Shown here piece by piece: positions 15,001 through 26,241 of a DNA stretch of 64,000 nucleotides. Numbering within the stretch: position 1 is the stretch's first letter; each line of letters starts with the position of its first letter. The stretch is from the NCBI RefSeq assembly GCF_024679095.1, contig NW_026111784.1, positions 193,501-257,500 of the forward strand, in the 5' to 3' direction. The notes beneath the pieces were generated by a model. It was not told the origin of the DNA, did not search any database, and was given only the letters and a program-made list of their open reading frames with translations. A program made the translations under genes and the position numbers. Source of the stretch: Eriocheir sinensis. Lineage: Eukaryota; Arthropoda; Malacostraca; Decapoda; Varunidae.

Positions 15001-18000
15001 ATATCGAGGTGCTTTCATCTGCTCCTCAATATCGAGGTGCTTTCATCTGCTCCTCAATATCAAGGTGCTTTCATCTGCTCCTCAATATCGAGGTGCTTTC
15101 ATCTGCTCCTCAATATCGAAGTGCTTTCATCTGCTCCTCAATATCGAGGTGCTTTCATCTGCTCCTCAATATCAAGGTGCTTTCATCTGCTCCTCAATAT
15201 CGAGGTGCTTTCATCTGCTCCTCAATATCGAGGTGCTTTCATCTGCTCCTCAATATCGATGTGCTTTCATCTGCTCCTCAATATCGAGGTGCTTTCATCT
15301 GCTCCTCAATATCGAGGTGCTTTCATCTGCTCCTCAATATCGAGGTGCTTTCATCTGCTCCTCAATATCAAGGTGCTTTCATCTGCTCCTCAATATCGAT
15401 GTGCTTTCATCTGCTCCTCAATATCGAGGTGCTTTCATCTGCTCCTCAATATCGATGTGCTTTCATCTGCTCCTCAATATCGAGGTGCTTTCATCTGCTC
15501 CTCAATATCGATGTGCTTTCATCTGCTCCTCAATATCGAGGTGCTTTCATCTGCTCCTCAATATCGAGGTGCTTTCATCTGCTCCTCAATATCGATGTGC
15601 TTTCATCTGCTCCTCAATATCGAGGTGCTTTCATCTGCTCCTCAATATCGAGGTGCTATCATCTGCTCCTTAATATCCACCTGCTTTCATCTGCTCCTCA
15701 ATATCCAGGTGCTTTCATCTGCTCCTCAATATCGAGGTGCTTTCATCTGCTCCTCAATATCGAGGTGCTTTCATCTGCTCCTCAATATCGAGGTGCTTTC
15801 ATCTGCTCCTCAATATCGAGGTGCTTTCATCTGCTCCTCAATATCGAGGTGCTTTCATCTGCTCCTCAATATCGAGGTGCTTTCATCTGCTCCTCAATAT
15901 CAAGTGGCTTGAATCTGCTCCTCAATATCGAGGTGCTTTCATCTGCTCCTCAATATCAAGGTGCTTTCATCTGCTCCTCAATATCGAGGTGCTTTCATCT
16001 GCTCCTCAATATCGAGGTGCTTTCATCTGCTCCTCAATATCGAGGTGCTTTCATCTGCTCCTCAATATCAAGGTGCTTTCATCTGCTCCTCAATATCGAT
16101 GTGCTTTCATCTGCTCCTCAATATCGAGGTGCTTTCATCTGCTCCTCAATATCGAGGTGCTTTCATCTGCTCCTCAATATCAAGGTGCTTTCATCTGCTC
16201 CTCAATATCGGTGCTTTCATCTGCTTACCATTATCGAGGTGCTTTCATCTGCTCATCAATTTCGAGGTGCTTTCTTCTGCTCTCAATATCGAGGTGCTTT
16301 CATCTGCTCCTCAATATCGAGGTGCTTTCATCTGCTCCTCAATATCGAGGTGCTTTCATCTGCTCCTCAATATCGAGGTGCTTTCATCTGCTCCTCAATA
16401 ACGAGGTGCTTTCATCTGCTCCTCAATATCGAGTGGCTTTCATCTGCTCCTCAATATCGAGGTGCTTTCATCTGCTCCTCAATATCGAGGTGCTTTCATC
16501 TGCTCCTCAATATCGAGGTGCTTTCATCTGCTCCTCAATATCGAGGTGCTTTCATCTGCTCCTCAATATCGAGGTGCTTTCATCTGCTCCTCAATATCGA
16601 GGTGCTTTCATCTGCTCCTCAATATCGAGGTGCTTTCATCTGCTCCTCAATATCGAGGTGCTTTCATCTGCTCCTCAATATCGAGGTGCTTTCATCTGCT
16701 CCTCAATATCGAGGTGCTTTCATCTGCTCCTCAATATCGGTGCTTTCATCTGCTCCTCAATATCGAGGTGCTTTGATCTGCTCCTCAATATCGAGGTGCT
16801 TTCATCTGCTCCTCAATATCGAGGTGCTTTCATCTGCTCCTCAATATCAATGCGCTTTCATCTGCTCCTCAATATCGAGGTGCTTTCATCTGCTCCTCAA
16901 TATCGAGGTGCTTTCATCTGCTCCTCAATATCAAGGTGCTTTCATCTGCTCCTCAATATCGAGGTGCTTTCATCTGCTCCTCAATATCGAGGTGCTTTCA
17001 TCTGCTCCTCAATATCGAGGTGCTTTCATCTGCTCCTCAATATCGAGGTGCTTTCATCTGCTCCTCAATATCGAGGTGCTTTCATCTGCTCCTCAATATC
17101 GAGGTGCTTTCATCTGCTCCTCAATATCGAGGTGCTTTCATCTGCTCCTCAATATCGAGGTGCTTTCATCTGCTCCTCAATATCGAGGTGCTTTCATCTG
17201 CTCCTCAATATCGAGGTGCTTTCATCTGCTCCTCAATATCGAGGTGCTTTCATCTGCTCCTCAATATCGAGGTGCTTTCATCTGCTCCTCAATATCGAGG
17301 TGCTTTCATCTGCTCCTCAATATCAAGGTGCTTTCATCTGCTCCTCAATATCGAGGTGCTTTCATCTGCTCCTCAATATCGAAGTGCTTTCATATACTCC
17401 TCAATATAAAGGTGCTTTCATCTGCTCCTCAATATCGAGGTGCTTTCATCTGCTCCTCAATATCGAGGTGCTTTCATCTGCTCCTCAATATCGAGGTGCT
17501 TTCATCTGCTCCTCAATATCGAGGTGCTTTCATCTGCTCCTCAATATCGTTGTGATTTCATCTGCTCCTCAATATCGAGGTGCTTTCATCGGCTCCTCAA
17601 TATCGAGGTGCTTTCATCTGCTCCTCAATATCGAGGTGCTTTCACCTGCTCCTCAATATCAAGGTGCTTTCATCTGCTCCTCAATATCGAGGTGCTTTCA
17701 TCTGCTCCTCAATATCGAGGTGCTTTCATCTGCTCCTCAATATCAAGGTGCTTTCATCTGCTCCTCAATATCTAGGTGCTTTCATCTGCTCCTCAATATC
17801 TAGGTGCTTTCATCTGCTCCTCAATATCTAGGTGCTTTCATCTGCTCCTCAATATCAAGGTGCTTTCATCTGCTCCTCAATATCAAGGTTCTTTCATCTG
17901 CTCCTCAATATCGAGGTGCTTTCATCTGCTCCTCAATATCGAGGTGCTTTCATCTGCTCCTCAATATCGAGGTGCTTTCATCTGCTCCTCAATATTGAGG

Positions 18001-21000
18001 TGCTTTCATCTGCTCCTCAATAACGAGGTGCTTTCATCTGCTCCTCAATAACGAGGTGCTTTCATCTGCTCCTCAATATCGAGGTGCTTTCATCTGCTCC
18101 TCAATATAGAGGTGCTTTCATCTGCTCCTCAATAACGAGGTGTTTTCATCTGCTCCTCAATATCGAGGTGCTTTCATCTGCTCCTCAATATCAAGGTGCT
18201 TTCGTCTGCTCCTCATTATCGATTTGCTTTCATCTGCTCCTCAATATCGATATGCTTTCATCTGCTCCTCAATATCGAGTAGATTTCATCTGCTCCCCAA
18301 TATCGATGTGCTTTCATCCGCTCCTCAATATCGAGGTGCTTTCATCTGCTCCTCAATATCGAGGATCTATCATGTGCTCCTCAATATCAAGGTGCTTTCA
18401 TCTGCTCCTCAATATCGAGTGGCTTTCATCTGCTCCTCAATATTGAGGTGCTTTCATCTGCTCCTCAATATCGAGGTGCTTTTCTCTGCTCCTCAATATG
18501 GAGTGGCTTTCATCTGCTCCTCAATATTGAGGTGCTTTCATCTGCTCCTCATTATCGAGGTGCATTCATCTGCTCATCAATAACGAGGTGCTTTCATCTG
18601 CTTCTCAATACCGAGGTGCTTTCATCTGCTCCTCAATATCGAGGTGGTTTCCTCGGCTCCTCAATATCGAGGTGCTCTCCTCTGCTCCTCAATATGAAGA
18701 AGGTGCTTTCATCTGCTCCTCAATATCGAGGTGCTTTCATCTGCTCCTCAATATCGAGGTGCTTTCATCTGCTCCTCAATATCGAGGTGCTTTCATCTGC
18801 TCCTCAATATCGAGGTGCTTTCATCTGCTACTCAATATCAAGGTGCTTTCATCTGCTCCTCAATATCGATGTGCTTTCATCTGCTCCTCAATATCGACGT
18901 GCTTTCATCTGCTCCTCAATATCGAGGTGCTTTCATCTGCTCCTCAATAACGAGGTGCTTTCATCTGCTCCTCAATATCGAGGTGCTTTCATCTGCTCCT
19001 CAATATCGAGGTGCTTTCATCTGCTTCTCAGTATCGAGGTGCTTTCATCTGCTCCTCAATATCGAGGTGCTTTCATCTGCTCCTCAATAACGAGGTGCTT
19101 TCATCTGCTCCTCAATATCAAGGTGCTTTCATCTGCTCCTCAATATCGAGGTGCTTTCATCTGCTCCTCAATATCGAGGTGCTTTCATCTGCTCCTCAAT
19201 AACGAGGTGCTTTCATCTGCTTCTCAATAACGAGGTGCTTTCATCTGCTCCTCAATATCAAGGTGCTTTCATCTGCTCTTCAATATCAAGGTGCTTTCAT
19301 CTGTTCCTCAATATTGATGTGCTTTCACCAGCTCCTCAATATCGAGCTGCCTTCATCTGCTCCTCCATATCAAGGTGCTTTCATCTGTTCCTCAATATCG
19401 AGGTGCTTTCATCTGCTCCCCAATATCTAGGTGCTTTCATCTGTTCCTCAATATCGAGGTGCTTTCATCTGTTCCTCAATATCGAGGTGCTTTCATCTGC
19501 TCCACAAAATCTAGGTGCTTTCATCTGCTCCTCAATATCGAGGTGCTTTCTTCTGCTTCTCAGTATCTAGGTGCTTTCATCTGCTCCTAAATATCATGGT
19601 GCTTTCATCTGCTCCTCAATATCGAGGTGCTTTCATCTGCTCCTCAATATCTAGGTGCTTTCATCTGCTCCTAATTATCAAGGTGCTTTCATCTGCTCCT
19701 CAATATCGAGGTGCTTTCATCTACTCCTCAATATCTAGGTGCTTTCATCTGCTCCTAAATATCAAGGTGCTTTCATCTGCTCCTCAATATCGAGGTGCTT
19801 TCATCTGCTCCTCAATATCGAGGTGCTTTCATCTGCTCCTCAATATCGAGGTGCTTTCATCTGCTCCTCAATATCGAGGTGCTTTCATCTGCTCCTCAAT
19901 ATCGAGGTGGTTTCATCTGCTCCTCAATATCGAGGTGCTTTCATCTGCTCCTCAATATCGAGGTGCTTTCATCTGCTCCTCAATATCGAGGTGCTTTCAT
20001 CTCTTCCTCAATATCAAGGTGCTTTCACCCGCTCCCTAATATCAGTGTCGTTTCATCTGCTTCTAAATATCGATGAACTTTCGTCTGCTCCTCAATATCG
20101 ATGTGCTTTCATCTGCTCCTCAATATCGAGTTGCTTTCATCTGCTCCTCAATATCGAAGTGCTTTCACCTGCTCCTCAATATCGAGGTGCTTTCATCTGC
20201 TCCTCAATATCGAGGTGCTTTCATCTGCTCCTCAATAACACGGTGCTTTCATCTGCTCCTCAATATCGAAGTGCTTTCATCTGCTCCTCAATAACAAGGT
20301 GCTTTCATCTGCTCCTCAACATCGTGGTGCTTTCATCTGCTCCTCAATATCGAAGTGCTTTCATCTGCTCCTCAATAACGAGGTGTTTTCATCTGCTCCT
20401 CAATATCGAGTGGCTTTCATCTGCTCCTCAATATTGAGGTGCTTTCATCTGCTCCTCAATATCGAGGTGCTTTCATCTGCTCCTCAATAACGAGGTGCTT
20501 TCATCTGCTCCTCAATATCGAGGTGCTTTCATCTGCTCCTCAATATCGAGGTGATTTCATCTGCTCCTCAATAACGAGGTGTTTTCATCTTCTCCTCAAT
20601 ATCGATGTGCTTTCATCTGCTCCTCAATATCGAGGTGCTTTCATCTGCTCCTCAATATCTAGGTGCTTTCATCTGCTCCTCAATATCAAGGTGCTTTCAT
20701 CTGCTCCTCAATATCTAGGTGCTTTCATCTGCTCCTCAATATCGAGGTGCTTTCATCTGCTCCTCAATATTGAGTGGCTTTCATCTGCTCCTCAATATCA
20801 AGGTGCTTTCATCTGCTCCTCAATATCTAGGTGCTTTCATCTGCTCCTAAATATCAAGGTGCTTTCATCTGCTCCTCAATATCGAGGTGCTTTCATCTGC
20901 TCCTCAATATCTAGATGCTTTCATCTGCTCCTCAGTATCAAGGTGCTTTCATCTGCTCCTCAAAATCAAGGTGCTTTCATCTGCTCCTCAATATCGAGGT

Positions 21001-23724
21001 GCTTTCATCTGCTCCTCAATATCGAGGTGCTTTCATCTGCTCCTCAATATCGAGGTGCTTTCATCTGCTCCTCAATATCGAGGTGCTTTCATCTGCTCCT
21101 CAATATCGAGGTGCTTTCATCTGCTCCTCAATATCGAGGTGCTTTCATCTCTTCCTCAATATCAAGGTGCTTTCACCCGCTCCACAATATCAGTGTCGTT
21201 TCATCTGCTCCTCAATATCGATGAACTTTCGTCTGCTCCTCAATATCGACGTGCTTTCATCTGCTCGTCAATATCAAGGTGCTTTCATGTGCTACTCAAT
21301 ATCGATGTGCTTTCATCCGTTCCTCAATAACGAGGTGCTATTATGTGCTCCTCAATATCAAGGTTCTTTCATCTGCTCCTCAATATCGAGGTGCTTTCAT
21401 CTGCTCCTCAATATCAAGGTGCTTTCATCTGCTCCTCAATATCAAGGTGCTTTCATCTGCTCCTCTATATCAAGGTGCTTTCATCTGCTCCTCAATATCA
21501 AGGTGCTTTCATCTGCTCCTCTATATCAAGGTGCTTTCATCTGCTCCTTAATATCATGGTGCTTTCATCTGCGCCTCAATATCTAGGTTCTTTCACCTGG
21601 TCCCCAATTTGGATGTGCTTTCACCTGCTTCTCAATATTAGGTGCTTCCATCTGCACCTCAATATCGATGTGCTTTCATCTGCTCCTCAATATCGATGTG
21701 CTTTCATCTGCTTATTAATATCGGTGTTATCATCTGCTCTCCAATATCGATGTGCTTTCATCTGCTCATCAATATCAAAGTGATATCATCTGATCCTCAA
21801 TAACGAGGTCCTTTCATCTGATCCTCAATATTGAGCTATTTTCATCTGCTCCTCAATATCAAGGTGCTTTCATCTGCTCCTCAATATCAAGGTGTTTTCA
21901 TCTGCTCCTCAATATCTATGTTCTTTCATCTGCTCCTCGGTATCGAAGTGCTTTCTTCTGAACTCAATATTAAGTTGCTTTCATCTGCTCCTCAATATCG
22001 AGGTGCTTTCATCTGCTTCTCTATATCAAGGTGCTTTCATCTGCTCCTCAATATAATTGCTTTCATCTGCTTCTCAATATCTAGGAGCTTTCATCTGCTC
22101 CTCAATATAATTGCTTTCATCTGCTCCTCTATATCAAGGTGCTTTCATCTGCTCCTCAATATAATTGCTTTCATCTGCTCCTCAATATCTAAGAGCTTTC
22201 ATCTGCTCCTCAATATCGATGTGCTTTCAAATACTCCTCAATATCGATGTGCTTTCACCTGCTCCTTAATATCGATGTGCTTTCAAATGCTCCTCAATAT
22301 CGAGGTGCTTTCATCTGCTCCTCAATATCGATGTGCTTTCACCTGCTCCTCAATATCGATGTGCTTTCATCTGCTCCTCAATATCGAGGTGCTTTCATCT
22401 GCTCCTCAATATCAAGGTGCTTTCATCTGCTCCTCAATATCTTGGTTCTTTCACCTGCTCCTCAATATCGAGGTGCTTCTATCTGCTTCTCAATATCGAT
22501 GTGCTTTCATCTGCTCCTCAACATCGATGTGCTTTCATCTGCTCACTAATATCGAGGTGCTATCATCTGCTCCTCAAAATCGATATGCTTTCATCTGCTC
22601 ATCAATATTGAGGTGCTATCATCTGCTCCTCAATAACGAGGTGCTTTCATCTGCTCCTCAATAATGACTGTTTTCATCTGCTCCTCAATAATGACTGTTT
22701 TCATCTGCTCCACAATATCAAGGTGCTTTCATCTGCTCCTCAATATCTATGTTCTTTCATCTGCTCCTCAACATCGAGGTGCTTTCATCTGCTCCTCAAT
22801 ATCAAGGTGCTTTCATCTGCTCCTCAATATCAAGGTGCTTTCATCTGCTCCTCAATATCAATTTGCTTTCATCTTCTCCTCAGTATCAAGTTGCTTTCAT
22901 CTGCTAATCAAGATCGAGGTGCTTCATCAATATCGAGGTGCTTCCATCTGCACCTCAATATCGATGTGCTTTCACCTGCTCCTCAATATCGAGGTGCTTC
23001 CATCTGCACCTCAATATCGATGTGCTTTCACCTGCTCCTCAATATCGAGGTGTTATCATCTGCTCCCCAATATCGCTTTGCTTTCATCTGCTCATCAATA
23101 TCGAGGTGATATCATCTGATCCTCAATAACGAGGTCCTTTCATCTGCTCCTCAATATTGAGCTATTTTCATCTGCTCCTCAATATCAAGGTGCTTTCATC
23201 TGCTCCTCAATATCAAGGTGCTTTCATCTGCTCCTCAATATCTATGTTCTTTCATCTGCTCCTCGGTATCGAAGTGCTTTCTTCTGAACTCAATATTAAA
23301 TTGCTTTCATCTGCTCCTCAGTATAAAGGTACTTTCATCTGCTCCTCAATATCGAGGTGCTTTCATCTGCTCCTCTATATCAAGGTGCTTTCATCTGCTC
23401 CTCAATATAATTGCTTTCATCTGCTCCTCAATATCGAGGTGTACTCATTTTGCCTCTAAATCAAGGTGCGTCTATATGCTCCTCAATATCGAATTGCTTT
23501 CAAATGCTCCTCAATATCGATGTGCTTTCAAATGCTCCTCAATATCGAGGTGCTTTCATCTGCTCCTCAATATCAAGGTGCTTTCATCTGCTCCTCAATA
23601 TCTTGGTTCTTTCACCTACTCCCCAATCTCGATGTGCTTTCACCTGCTCCTGAATATCGAGGTGCTTCTATCTGCTCCTCAATATCGATGTGCTTTCATC
23701 TGCTCATTAATATCGAGGTGCTAT
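12034..23724 (+). repeat. Satellite A, direct orientation, 28-bp tandem unit
   Basis: About 417 head-to-tail copies of a 28-bp unit whose core is CTCCTCAATATCGAGG followed by TGCTTTCATCTG. Commonest variants replace CGAGG by CAAGG, CGATG or CTAGG, or ATATCG by ATAACG. Units are most uniform at 12.4-17.9 kb and degrade toward 23.7 kb, where indels and long internal duplications appear. The unit contains no TAA, TAG or TGA on this strand, and 28 is not a multiple of 3, so very long frames (one of 1,780 codons at 12213-17555) open in all three phases. They are artefacts of the repeat and not annotated as genes. Confidence 0.97.
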
Positions 23725-24141
23725 TGTAGCAGTCACCGCTCAAATTCCGTGTTCCTTCCCCTCAGTGACAAGAAAATGGGGTGCTGCAAAGAGAGACTAA
23801 GATTCTCAGTGTTTTCATGTAATGTCCATCGTCACTGTGTCTGCCAGTCTGTCTTGTCGCGTCTTCATCGTTAACTTTCCTTGTATTTGTTTACCTTTGA
23901 CTGTCCGTCCACGTTCTCTTGTTGTCCACCGTTACACATTGTTCCACACATACACCAACACTTAAATGTTAACCTACACAAACAACATTCACACAAACGC
24001 ATACACAAACAAACACCTATCCTATGTGTTGTCCTTGTCGTGATGAGCTGTGTAAGTTTTGTCCAATAAAGTAACCCTGGCGGATATGACTTTCTCTATC
24101 CGTGAACCGATTAGCACTTAGAACACTCGCTACCACCAACA
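23725..24141 (+). mobile_element. Long terminal repeat (5' LTR of a truncated LTR retroelement)
   Basis: A 417-bp segment beginning TGTAGCAG and ending CCAACA, inserted after satellite A sequence. It carries AATAAA at 24065-24070 and is followed two bases later by a primer binding site, which fixes it as a 5' LTR. No matching 3' LTR is seen in the window. Confidence 0.65.
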
Positions 24142-24143
24142 AT

Positions 24144-24159
24144 TGGTGACCCCGGAGTG
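24144..24159 (+). promoter_or_regulatory. Retroelement primer binding site, probably tRNA-Trp
   Basis: TGGTGACCCCGGAGTG starts two bases after the LTR end. It is nearly complementary to the 3' end of arthropod tRNA-Trp, the primer of CsRn1-type Ty3/gypsy elements; the GGAG in place of GACG is a difference from that pattern. Confidence 0.6.
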
Positions 24160-25981
24160 TTGCTATGGTTCAAGGTGGCTTATAGCCGGTGCCGTTTTAA
24201 GGGCACTCTCCCAGAGTGGAGGACCTGGGCAGGGTAACTTGTCCATTCGTCCGCCCTCTCCTGGGGCAAAAATCCTCACCTCCATTCGGGGTTCGTGGGG
24301 CTGAGCACTCAGGTCGGGAGAAACATTACGCCATAGGCGTAGTTGCCACCTTCAGGGTTTTCCCCCGCCCTCCCCTAGGCGCCTTCTGCGCCTTCCCCAG
24401 GCACCCTCTGTGCGCCTCTTCCAGGCACCCTCTGTGCGCCTCTTCCAGGCACCCTCTGTGCGCCTCTTCCAGGCACCCTCTGTGCGCCTCTTCCAGGCTC
24501 CCTCTGTGCGCCTCTTCCAGGCTCCCTCTGTGCGCCTCCTCCAGGCATCTTCAGCGCCCTTCAGGCATCTTTTGTGCCCCATGGTGCTTCTCCTGGCGCT
24601 CACCCACCCAACCCCACCCCTCCTCCTCCCTGCTTTTCTGCTGGTCCGGCGACTGAGACACGCACATCGTGTGACACACTACACAGACTCAGTGAACACT
24701 CAAACACAGTGCGACATATTACTGAGACACACAGTGCCACACACTCAGTGTACACGCCATACAGACTCAGTGTATACGCCGCCACACACCACACAGACTC
24801 AGAGACACGCAAACAGTGTGACACCCCACTGGGATTACTAGCTGCCCCCTGGATTAACCACCGCCTCCTGGATCTACCACCGCCCTCTTGTATTACCTTA
24901 CTCTCCTGTGGATCCTCATATATAGTGCAGTGTGTCCAGCAACAGTTCAGTGCAGCACGTCCCCAGCAACAGTTAGTGTCACAGTGTTACCCACTAAGCG
25001 TACAATGTTGTGTTACAGTGCCTTTTTGAACACTGGTTCACTCCCCGAGCCACAGAGGCCCCTGGCACGTGCCAGCGCCTACAGTACACGCAGTTCGTTT
25101 TACTCTCACGGACTGCCGCGGCTCCTGGCACATGCTAGCGCCCCTAACTTTTCAACTCGCTGTGGCCCCCGGCTCGCTGGCATCTAGCGCCTTCCCACGC
25201 AGTCGTTCGACGCACTCACGGACTGCCGCGGCTCCTAGCATATGCTAGCGCCTCTCACTCCTCAACCGGCTGTGGCTCTGGCACGCTGGCATCTAGCGCC
25301 TTTAATACACGCAGTCGTTCTACTCTCACCGACTGCCGAGGCCCCTGACACGCTGTCAGCTAGCGCCTTCACACGCAGTTCCCTCGACGCACTCCATTAC
25401 TGCCGTGGCCCCCGGCGCGTTTACGCCAGTGCCTATTGCCCATCTCCACGCCGCTCGACTTCACCATACCTGACGACGACATGCAACTCTTCCTCTACTA
25501 CGGCGGTGTCCTTCAGAGCACCACTCTTCTGCTCAGGACCCGTCTACGTGGTTCGCGATTCGGGACCAGCCAACCACTCAACTCACCGCAGCCCACCTCA
25601 CGCAGCCCACCTTACGTAGCCCACCTCATGCAGCCCACCTCACGCTGCTCAACTCCTCGCTGCTCAACCCCTCGCTGCTCAACTCATCGCTGCTCAACAC
25701 TTCAGCTCGACTCACCGTAGCTGTTGTCACCGCATTACTCACTCCAGCTCGACTCATCGTAGCTGTTGTCACTGCATTACTCACTCCAGCTCGACTCATC
25801 GTAGCTGTTGTCACCGCATTACTCACTCCAGCTCGACTCACCGTAGCTGTTGTCACTGCATTACTCACTCCAGCTCGACTCACCGTAGCTGTTGTCACTG
25901 CACTACTCGCCCCAGCTCGACGCACCGTAGCTGAACTACTCAACGCAACTCTACTCGGCGCAACTTACCGCGCACCTCAAC
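24160..25981 (+). mobile_element. Retroelement leader remnant made of several tandem repeats
   Basis: No gag or pol domain is present. The segment instead holds a 24-bp repeat (core CCTCTGTGCGCCTCTTCCA, about six copies, 24400-24545), about three copies of a roughly 110-bp repeat with GCTCCTGGCACATGCTAGC-like cores (25086-25420), a 15-bp repeat (TCGCTGCTCAAC core, about 25640-25700) and five copies of a 42-bp repeat (core CGTAGCTGTTGTCACTGCA, 25705-25925). The element is cut off on the right by satellite A. Frames through it are repeat artefacts. Confidence 0.6.
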
Positions 25982-26241
25982 GCTATCGAGGTGCTTTCAT
26001 CTGCTCCTCAATATCAAGGTGCTTTCACCTGCTCCTCAGTATCAAGGTGCTTTCACCTGCTCCTCAATATCAAGGTGCTTTCACCTGCTCCTCTATATCC
26101 GCTTTCATCTGCTCCTCAGTATCAGGTGCTTTCATCTGCTCATCAATATCGAGGTGCTTTCATCTACTCCTTAATATCGAGGTGCGTTCATCTGCTCTTC
26201 AATATCGAAGTGCTTTCATCTACTCCTTAATATCAAGGTGC
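25982..26241 (+). repeat. Satellite A, direct orientation, short remnant
   Basis: About nine diverged 28-bp units in the same orientation as the array to the left. They end at the inversion point. Confidence 0.93.

Noticed and set aside
12213..17555. A 1,780-codon frame with a Cys- and Leu-rich repeat as a giant gene
   Set aside because: The 28-bp satellite unit lacks all three stop triplets on this strand and 28 is not a multiple of 3, so all three phases stay open automatically. Variant units with TAA close the frames at random.
12034..23724. CRISPR array, because of regular 28-bp repeats
   Set aside because: Units are directly adjacent with no spacers and the DNA is eukaryotic.
24216..24656. 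Gag frame after the 23.7-kb LTR
   Set aside because: The frame is only the translation of a 24-bp tandem repeat and has no Gag motif.
23720..25986. GCTAT on both sides of the LTR fragment as a 5-bp target duplication
   Set aside because: The satellite is not restored in phase when the insert is removed, and there is no 3' LTR; the match is probably chance.
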